A DNA stretch of 38,060 nt from Candidatus Omnitrophota bacterium (GTDB taxonomy: Bacteria > Omnitrophota > Gorgyraeia > Gygaellales > Profunditerraquicolaceae), in the NCBI GenBank assembly GCA_028713155.1, contig JAQTPA010000012.1:1-38060 (forward strand). The letters run 5' to 3'. The translations under genes and the position numbers were made by a program. Positions 32,593-38,060 of this stretch are shown here, piece by piece. The notes below the pieces were generated by a model, which was given only the letters and a program-made list of their open reading frames with translations, made no database searches and had not been told where the DNA came from. Within the stretch, counting starts at the first letter, position 1; every line of letters starts with the position of its first letter.

Positions 32593-32621
32593 ACTTTAAC
32601 ACAAGGGGTTAAGTTTGTCAA
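32593..32621 (-). promoter_or_regulatory. bamD promoter predicting a leaderless transcript
   Basis: On the minus strand TTGACA (32616-32621), 17 nt, TAAAGT (32593-32598). Only 9 nt separate the -10 box from the ATG (32583), so transcription would start about at the start codon. There is no Shine-Dalgarno. Confidence 0.7.
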
Positions 32622-32642
32622 ACATATTCAAGGAATTGAGGG

Positions 32643-34025
32643 CTATAGATACAGACAGGCGTAAGGCAGGTGAATGAAAAAATTATTGGTTTTAAGCAGT
32701 AAAACCACAAAAAGCTCGTTAGCCCAAGCAAAAGGCCCGGCAAGGGCTGGAAAGATCAGGGTAATAACAACCAGGCTGAATCCGGAGAGCGTAATCAAGG
32801 TGGCTAAAGGCACAATACAGATATTGGCAAGCACGGTAACCGGAGAAAGAATCTTGAAATAATAGAGGATAAACCCGCAGGTCCCTAGCCAGGCGGACAA
32901 AGAAACGAGGCAACCTTCCGCGATGAATCTTAAAGGCCTTACTTTTATGGCTTCGGCCTTAAAGAAGGCTTTAAGTTGAGGGTAAAGAAAGATTATCGCT
33001 GCTACACTGACGAAAGAAAGCTGAAAACTGATGGAGAAGAGCTCCCGGGGATTAATCCAAAGAATGAACAAAGCAGATAAAGTAAGGGAGTTGCGCACAT
33101 CCGGCTCCCTTCTGAGCAGAAATCCGGTTAAGAAAAATATAGCCATAACTGTTGCCCGTACAACCGGAGGAGAAGCGCCTGTAGCTAAACAATAAATTAC
33201 TAAACAAGGTATCGCTGTTATATACCGCAAGGCTCTGGTTAGGCGCAGGACTTTAAGCAATAGCATGATCATAAAAGCGACTATTCCGACATTAAAACCG
33301 CTGACTACCAGTATATGCACCGTTCCGCTTTTGACCATTGCATCGTAAACCTGCGCAGGGATACCCCTCTTCTCGCCTAAAACCATAGCGTCCAGAATGC
33401 TTGCCGTCAGGGGTGGAAGCTTACGGTAGATTATGCTTTCTATCCGGTCTTTAAGGTAAAAAGCGAATTTACGTACAGGCTGTCCGTAATTTTTAGCTAG
33501 CCTTACGGCTGAACCAGGCATACTTACACGCATAATGGCGGATATATTTTTACCATAAAGCTTAAACGGCCTGTGTATGTTTCCCCTTAAGATTAAAGCT
33601 TCTCCGTAAGAAAAAGCCCTGGTGTCTTTTAATTGGACAAGGATATCTCCCGAACATTTATAATTGCTGTCATTAAATTGCAGCTCTTGTGTAGCAAACA
33701 TAAATGAAATTCTTCCGTCTTTGGAATACGGCTGGCTGTTGATAAAACCTCTGGCTGTATAGACGGAATTGTTTTTATAAAAGATAAATCTGGAAATATG
33801 GGATTGAGGGAGAATATAGGTATTCTTTAAAAGCAGGCAGCCGAGGATAAAAATTAAACATGCAAATAATATCTTAAATATGAAATTCTTTCCTACCAAG
33901 AAGACACAGGCAAGAAGCAAGGTAAAGGCGAGAAAATAGGCCGGCCAGAATGATATCCTGATAAAATGCGTAAAGACTATCCCGCCGCAAAAATAAAACC
34001 CAAGCTCTGCTAAATTGAGCTTCAT
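32643..34025 (-). CDS. comEC: ComEC/Rec2-family DNA uptake channel, without beta-lactamase domain
   Basis: A 460-aa protein. The N-terminal DUF4131-like part with two helices is followed by an OB-like soluble region (about 85-200), then the competence domain with many helices (SIIYRKLPPLTASILDAMVLG, VHILVVSGFNVGIVAF, ATGASPPVVRATVMA). It conducts one DNA strand through the inner membrane during transformation. The C-terminal metallo-beta-lactamase domain (about 250 residues in B. subtilis ComEC) is absent and the gene ends normally. It overlaps comEA by four bases. Confidence 0.92.
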   Translation of the reverse strand: MKLNLAELGFYFCGGIVFTHFIRISFWPAYFLAFTLLLACVFLVGKNFIFKILFACLIFILGCLLLKNTYILPQSHISRFIFYKNNSVYTARGFINSQPYSKDGRISFMFATQELQFNDSNYKCSGDILVQLKDTRAFSYGEALILRGNIHRPFKLYGKNISAIMRVSMPGSAVRLAKNYGQPVRKFAFYLKDRIESIIYRKLPPLTASILDAMVLGEKRGIPAQVYDAMVKSGTVHILVVSGFNVGIVAFMIMLLLKVLRLTRALRYITAIPCLVIYCLATGASPPVVRATVMAIFFLTGFLLRREPDVRNSLTLSALFILWINPRELFSISFQLSFVSVAAIIFLYPQLKAFFKAEAIKVRPLRFIAEGCLVSLSAWLGTCGFILYYFKILSPVTVLANICIVPLATLITLSGFSLVVITLIFPALAGPFAWANELFVVLLLKTNNFFIHLPYACLYL

Positions 34026-34351
34026 TTAACAGTCAGATATTCTTTTATCTTGGCGAATTTGGAATCAGTAATACCTTTTATGGCTTTTAGTTCGTCTACA
34101 TTACTGAAGCCTGCGCGCTTCTGACGGTACTCAATAATCCGGCCGGCTATTTTTTCGCCGATACCGGATATCCCCATAAGCAGTTTCTTATCCGCGCTAT
34201 TGAGATTGATTCTAGCCAGATCCTGGCTAAAGCAGGCAATGCTTTTCGCAGTTGAGAATTGCTTAATCAAAAAATTACTCCCTACCCCGATCAGGGCAAT
34301 CGTCACTAAAAACAACATCACCTTACGTTCTTCCTGAGTAAGATTAAGCAT
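34022..34351 (-). CDS. comEA: ComEA-like helix-hairpin-helix DNA-binding protein
   Basis: A 109-aa protein: one N-terminal membrane helix (about 11-29), then the (HhH)2 motif with INLNSADKKLLMGISGIGEK and DELKAIKGITDSKFAKIKEYL. ComEA binds incoming double-stranded DNA in the periplasm. The SLBB-like linker of Gram-positive ComEA is missing, as usual in Gram-negatives. The start has GGAGGTAGAAAG upstream and the stop overlaps comEC. Confidence 0.93.
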   Translation of the reverse strand: MLNLTQEERKVMLFLVTIALIGVGSNFLIKQFSTAKSIACFSQDLARINLNSADKKLLMGISGIGEKIAGRIIEYRQKRAGFSNVDELKAIKGITDSKFAKIKEYLTVK

Positions 34352-34403
34352 CTTTCTACCTCCTGCCTTAATAGACGCGGTAAGAGGCGAAATCTAACAA
34401 AAG

Positions 34404-34498
34404 TCAGGGACGGTTCTCAACTCAAAGCCTGCCGGCAGGCAGAAAAAAGTGGCCCCTAATGGGGGACACTTTAAGATTGGTTTGAAAACCGTCCCTGA
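34404..34498. repeat. REP/MITE-like nested palindromic element
   Basis: Between leuS and comEA. The outer arms are TCAGGGACGGTT (34404-34415) and AACCGTCCCTGA (34487-34498), perfect over 12 bp. Inside are a 14-nt palindrome GCCTGCCGGCAGGC (34427-34440) and a second inverted repeat AAAGTG-gCCCC / GGGG-ACACTTT (34446-34472). The nested structure without coding capacity fits a REP-like element of the kind mobilised by IS200/RAYT-type transposases; no transposase is in the window. Confidence 0.7.
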
Positions 34499-34503
34499 TT
34501 GAT

Positions 34504-36903
34504 TTAGACGACGATATTGACGAGCTTCTGGGGGACAAGAATGAACTTTTTGATGGGTTTGCCTTGAATCCAGGGGATAAGCCCTTTATCCGCTAAAACA
34601 ATTTCCTTGAGCTTGTCTTCTGAAATATCTGCGGCTACTGTAATCTTTGAACGTACCTTGCCATTAACCTGAATTATAATAATCAGGTTATCTTCGACCA
34701 GCATCTTGGGGTCAGCTTCCGGCCAGCCGGCCTTGAAAATACTTTCTTTATTCCCCAATACCTTCCAGAGCTCTTCAGCAAAATGCGGGGCAATCGGGCT
34801 AAGCATAATAATTAACCGCGAAAAAGTTTCTTTATCCGCGCCGGTTTGATAAATCGCATTAGTTAACTCCATAAGGCTGGCAATGGCAGTATTAAATTTA
34901 AATCCCCGGTAATCTTCACTCACCTTTTTAATGGTTTTATGCAAAACCCGGAGCAAAGAGGGGTCAGCTTTCTCCTTTAGGTTATCCTGAATACGCCAGA
35001 CGCGGTTCAAGAATTTATGGCTGCCTTCTAAGCCCCGGTCATCCCACTCTAATTCTGTTTCAGGAGGGGCAGCAAATAAAATAAATAGCCTTAAGGTATC
35101 TGCGCCGTATTTTCCGATCATAATGTCAGGGTCAACAATATTTCCCCTGGATTTAGACATAACCTCGCCTTCTTTTAACACCATGCCCTGGGTAAGCAGG
35201 CGCTTGAACGGTTCACTAAAATCAATCATACCGAGGTCTTTAAAAAATTTAGTAAAGAAACGCGAATATAAAAGATGCAGGATCGCATGCTCAATTCCGC
35301 CGATATACTGGTCTACCCTCATCCAATACGCGGCTTCCTTTTGTTCAAACGGGCCATTCTTAAATTCAGGCGAACAGAACCTCAGGAAATACCAGGACGA
35401 GTCAAAAAAAGTTGCCATAGTATCGGTTTCCCGGCGGCTAGGAGCCCTGCATTTGGGGCATTTTACCTCCACGAATTTCTTGACCTTTCCTAACGGACTG
35501 CCGCCTTCACCGGTAAAAGGAGCGTCTTTGGGCAGTTCCACTGGTAGATCTTTATGCGGTACAGGGACAATCCCGCATTCAGGGCAATAGATAATCGGAA
35601 TAGGCGTACCCCAATAACGCTGCCGCGAAATGAGCCAGTCGCGTAAACGCCAATGCGTCTGAATTTTCCCAATTCCCTTCTCCTCCATCCATTCGGCAAT
35701 TTTAACTTTGGCTTCTACATTGGGCAAACCATCAAATTCTCCGGAATTGACTTGAAGACCATCTCCCTCGAAGGCTTCCTTAAGGTCTTCGACATTGCCT
35801 TCTACGGCTGCAGTATTTTGGATAACCATTCGCATCGGTAAACCGTGTTCTTTGGCAAAAAGAAAATCGCGCTGGTCATGTGTCGGCACAGCCATAATCG
35901 CGCCGGTGCCGTATTCCATCAGGACATAGTCCGCTATCCAAACCGGGACCTCTTCGTTATTTACGGGATTAACGGCAAAGCTTCCGGTAAAAACCCCTTC
36001 CTTTTTTACATCGGAAGATGCGCGCACAACTTTACTCTCCCGGGAAACTTTTTCAATGAATTTTAAGGCCCCGCTCTCCTGCGACTTGCCTTTAATCAAC
36101 TCTTTAACCAAGGGATGCTCCGGAGCTAAAACAATATAAGTAGCGCCGAAGATTGTGTCCACGCGCGTAGTAAAAACCGGGATAACTTTACCCGCGGCCT
36201 TAACTTTAAAATAAATCTCCACCCCCTGGCTTTTTCCGATCCAATTTGCCTGCATGTTTAATACCCGCTCGGGCCAGTCATTTAATTGCTCCAAGTCTTC
36301 CAAAAGCCGCTCTTTATAATCGGTTATTTTTAAATACCATTGCTCTAAATCTTTTTGCTCTACCTTAGAGTGGCAGCGCCAACAACCTCCATCAATTACC
36401 TCTTCATTGGCTAAGGTAGTCTGGCAGCTTGGGCACCAGTTTACAGTAGAGGCCTTTTTATAGGCCAGGCCCCTCTCAAACATCTTTAAGAATATCCACT
36501 GGTTCCATTTATAATAAGAGCTGTCGCAGGTAGAGATTTCGCGCTCCCAATCGTAGGAAAAACCCATTTTTTTCAATTCATCCTGCATCTGGCGGATACA
36601 TTTATGCGTCCAGTTATCCGGCTTGGTCTTATTTTTTATCGCGGCGTTTTCCGCAGGCTGGCCAAAAGCATCAAAACCCATCGGATGCAAGACATTATAA
36701 CCTTCCAGCGTTTTAAAACGGCTGGCTACGTCGCCGATAGTATAATTACGCACATGCCCCATATGGATTTTCCCCGACGGGTAGGGGAACATTTCTAAGA
36801 GATAGAATTTTTCCTTAGCGGGATTAATTCGCGCGCGGGCAGCCTTATGCTTTTGCCAGGCGTTCTGCCACTTTTTCTCTATTTTTTTAAAGTCGTAATG
36901 CAT
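34504..36903 (-). CDS. leuS: Leucyl-tRNA synthetase
   Basis: A 799-aa class I synthetase. The HIGH equivalent is YPSGKIHMGHVRNYTIGD and the KMSKS equivalent is VMSKSRGNIV. Two zinc-type sets are visible (CPSCQTTL with CWRCHS; CPECG with CPKCRAPS). The editing CP1 domain (DTIFGATYIVLAPEHPL to VPTHDQRD) is present. It charges tRNA-Leu in the cytoplasm. It starts 4 nt after the nfo stop and has no own promoter that I can see. Confidence 0.98.
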   Translation of the reverse strand: MHYDFKKIEKKWQNAWQKHKAARARINPAKEKFYLLEMFPYPSGKIHMGHVRNYTIGDVASRFKTLEGYNVLHPMGFDAFGQPAENAAIKNKTKPDNWTHKCIRQMQDELKKMGFSYDWEREISTCDSSYYKWNQWIFLKMFERGLAYKKASTVNWCPSCQTTLANEEVIDGGCWRCHSKVEQKDLEQWYLKITDYKERLLEDLEQLNDWPERVLNMQANWIGKSQGVEIYFKVKAAGKVIPVFTTRVDTIFGATYIVLAPEHPLVKELIKGKSQESGALKFIEKVSRESKVVRASSDVKKEGVFTGSFAVNPVNNEEVPVWIADYVLMEYGTGAIMAVPTHDQRDFLFAKEHGLPMRMVIQNTAAVEGNVEDLKEAFEGDGLQVNSGEFDGLPNVEAKVKIAEWMEEKGIGKIQTHWRLRDWLISRQRYWGTPIPIIYCPECGIVPVPHKDLPVELPKDAPFTGEGGSPLGKVKKFVEVKCPKCRAPSRRETDTMATFFDSSWYFLRFCSPEFKNGPFEQKEAAYWMRVDQYIGGIEHAILHLLYSRFFTKFFKDLGMIDFSEPFKRLLTQGMVLKEGEVMSKSRGNIVDPDIMIGKYGADTLRLFILFAAPPETELEWDDRGLEGSHKFLNRVWRIQDNLKEKADPSLLRVLHKTIKKVSEDYRGFKFNTAIASLMELTNAIYQTGADKETFSRLIIMLSPIAPHFAEELWKVLGNKESIFKAGWPEADPKMLVEDNLIIIIQVNGKVRSKITVAADISEDKLKEIVLADKGLIPWIQGKPIKKFILVPQKLVNIVV

Positions 36904-36907
36904 GGTT

Positions 36908-37753
36908 TTAATTTTTGCTTAATTTCCGCACTAAAGCCAGATTCAGGGAGTCGCTTTTTTCATCATCCTTAGGCGTCTCTAAAATCATGGGTATATTCTT
37001 TAACTTCGGATGGTTGATAATCCTTTTCATCCCTTCTAGCCCTATGCTGCCCTGGCCGATATGGTCGTGCCGGTCATAATGCGAAGCTAATTTCCCGTAG
37101 GCATCGTTTAAATGGATTAATTTTAGCCGTTTTAAGCCGACGAAGCGATCAATCTCGTCCACTAATTTATCCGGGCCGGCTTTTGCGGCCAGGTCATAAC
37201 CGGCTAAATAAGCATGCGCCGTATCCAGACATAACCCGACGCGCGCCTTATCTTTTAAGCCGGCGATAATTTCCTTCTGGTGCTCAAATTTATACCCCAG
37301 CCACGAACCGCTGCCGGAAGTATTCTCCAGCAATATCCCTACCCTGGACCCCTTGGTCTTATCTAGAATCTTATTCAGGGCACTCGTCAGCCTTTCTATC
37401 CCGGCCTCTTCGGAAGTTTCCTTGTGGCTGCCCATATGGGTGACAATATAATCCGCTTTTAATTTATCCGCTTCCTGGATATCGTCAATATAGGCCTGGA
37501 TTGACCCCTGATAAAGCCGGGGATTAGGCGAGGCCAAATTAATCAAGTAAGAAATATGAATAAAAACCGGGTTAAGATGGAACTTTTTACGCCTGAGCTT
37601 AAATTCTTCTATATCCTTAGGGCTCAAAGGGGCGGTGCGCCATTGCTGCGGGTTCCGGCTGAATATCTGCAGGGTTTGGCATTTTAACGCCTGCGCGCGG
37701 TCAAGCGCTTCGTAGATCTTACCAGCTCCGGAAACATGCACGCCTAAAATCAT
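36908..37753 (-). CDS. nfo: Endonuclease IV (AP endonuclease)
   Basis: 281 aa when started at M53 of the track frame (ATG at 37751-37753): MILGVHVSGAGKIYEALDRA is the normal Nfo opening and a strong promoter lies just upstream. Zn-ligand regions: QIFSRNPQQW, IVTHMGSHKE, ILLENTSGSG, LCLDTAHAYLAGYD, IHLNDAYGKLASHYDRHDHIG and LETP. It cuts DNA 5' to abasic sites in base excision repair. The first 52 codons of the track ORF run through repeats and are not coding. Its mRNA would be nearly leaderless. Confidence 0.95.
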   Translation of the reverse strand: MILGVHVSGAGKIYEALDRAQALKCQTLQIFSRNPQQWRTAPLSPKDIEEFKLRRKKFHLNPVFIHISYLINLASPNPRLYQGSIQAYIDDIQEADKLKADYIVTHMGSHKETSEEAGIERLTSALNKILDKTKGSRVGILLENTSGSGSWLGYKFEHQKEIIAGLKDKARVGLCLDTAHAYLAGYDLAAKAGPDKLVDEIDRFVGLKRLKLIHLNDAYGKLASHYDRHDHIGQGSIGLEGMKRIINHPKLKNIPMILETPKDDEKSDSLNLALVRKLSKN

Positions 37754-37762
37754 AGTCTTTAA

Positions 37763-37791
37763 ATTATACCTCTCTGGAAGTTGACCGTCAA
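37763..37791 (-). promoter_or_regulatory. nfo promoter predicting a leaderless transcript
   Basis: On the minus strand TTGACG (37786-37791), 17 nt, TATAAT (37763-37768), then 9 nt to the ATG. The distance equals that of the bamD promoter. No Shine-Dalgarno. Confidence 0.78.
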
Positions 37792-37811
37792 TAGCTCTTC
37801 TAACCATAAAA

Positions 37812-37830
37812 GGACGGATATCATCCGTCC
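37812..37830 (-). terminator. Terminator-like hairpin upstream of nfo
   Basis: GGACGGAT-ATC-ATCCGTCC is an 8-bp perfect stem. The minus strand continues with TTTTATGG. It would end a minus-strand transcript arriving from beyond or from the repeat region at 37.85-38.0 kb. Confidence 0.6.
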
Positions 37831-37853
37831 CTCTATGCGATAAATATGTTTTA

Positions 37854-38060
37854 GGCACTCCGCTCTCTACGGCGCTTGTCGCGCCGTTTAACGCTCGCTT
37901 GAGTGCCACTTAAATTTTTCTGATAAAGAAAAATTTAAGTGGTGCGTATTGGAGAAAGTTAGAACCTGTCTCCAGCACTCACCGTTAAAATAATTTCAAT
38001 CTTTGTCAATGTTCCGCGCGCGGAGCGCGCTCCCGTATTTCCCGTGCACCAGTCGGCCTT
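37854..38060. repeat. Gene-free stretch packed with inverted repeats
   Basis: No gene seen from 37754 to the window end. Elements: outer arms GGCACTC (37854-37860) and GAGTGCC (37901-37907) enclosing a second stem ACGGCGC/GCGCCGT (37869-37887); a perfect 15-bp inverted repeat CCACTTAAATTTTTC / GAAAAATTTAAGTGG (37906-37942, 7-nt loop); TGGAGA/TCTCCA near 37953-37976; and a 12-nt palindrome GGAGCGCGCTCC (38022-38033). Could be a structured RNA, a mobile-element remnant or a termination zone. Confidence 0.65.

Noticed and set aside
37754-37909. 52-residue N-terminal extension of the nfo ORF in the track
   Set aside because: It runs through the promoter and inverted repeats; endonuclease IV starts at MILGVHVS, and the TATAAT box lies inside the extension.
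38005-38012. TTGACA near 38.01 kb as a full promoter
   Set aside because: No acceptable -10 box at 15-19 nt; only mentioned as a possible -35 for the structured region.
1-38060. CRISPR arrays, tRNA, rRNA, prophage or integrase genes
   Set aside because: I looked in all gaps and saw no regularly spaced repeats, no cloverleaf with CCA or T-loop motifs, and no phage or transposase domains.

Overview
The window looks like a chromosomal segment of an uncultivated, anaerobic, Gram-negative (diderm) bacterium. Outer-membrane and envelope genes (bamD-like, lptE, lnt, an LpxL-type acyltransferase, murJ) sit beside an anaerobe-type oxygen-reduction set (flavodiiron protein, rubredoxin, rubrerythrin-like proteins, an NAD(P)H flavoreductase) and type IV pilus/competence genes. 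The gene mix, moderate GC and tiny basic peptides remind me of Candidatus Omnitrophota (OP3, PVC group). That is an inference from style; no marker in the window proves it. Almost everything is on the minus strand; only degT (7062-8279) and rpsT (30173-30436) are clearly on plus.

Region 1 (1-6.1 kb) is a redox-defence locus bracketed by two Rrf2-type regulators with three cysteines each. Read on the minus strand from about 6.1 kb it holds a promoter with a palindromic operator, a small frameshifted leader ORF, Rrf2, a 250-bp leader, a 20-aa Cys/Lys peptide, a Met-rich membrane protein, rubredoxin, an FNR-like flavoreductase, flavodiiron fprA, a 58-aa half-ferritin, a PPOX-type flavoprotein, a rubrerythrin-like protein, a CPWC redoxin and trxB. 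A second, partial Rrf2 gene with its own promoter follows. The likely route is NAD(P)H to flavoreductase to rubredoxin to flavodiiron protein to O2, with peroxide and thiol repair beside it.

Region 2 (6.1-14.1 kb) holds a pair of overlapping four-helix DMT/SMR-type half-transporters divergent from a DegT-type aminotransferase. Next to it lies a minus-strand run transcribed from a strong promoter near 14.07 kb: a secreted protein, a CsgG-like lipoprotein, a 26-aa basic peptide, a ZIP metal transporter, a PP-loop ATPase, an AmmeMemoRadiSam-type radical SAM enzyme, an HAD phosphatase, a 34-aa peptide and an arginase-fold protein.

Region 3 (14.1-30.1 kb) carries bioY, a small membrane protein, an LpxL-like acyltransferase with its own promoter, and a long minus-strand run: murJ, short uvrC, minimal MGMT, PEGA protein, GT2, PilT/PilU ATPase, prfB (with the classical programmed +1 frameshift), secA, lnt, secreted PIG-L deacetylase and an adenosine-specific-kinase family protein.

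Region 4 (30.1-38.06 kb) carries rpsT on plus, and on minus nfo, leuS, comEA, comEC (no beta-lactamase domain), bamD-like, lptE and a short holA whose 3' end overlaps rpsT and its terminator. Two promoters here (nfo, bamD) lie so close to the start codon that leaderless mRNAs are predicted. The last 300 bp has no gene but is packed with inverted repeats.

I found no tRNA, rRNA, CRISPR array or transposase gene. The most interesting material is small: six genes or gene remnants missing from the ORF track besides rubredoxin and the window-edge Rrf2 gene, several dispersed palindromic repeats at ribosome-binding regions, and the leader ORF that needs a one-base shift.
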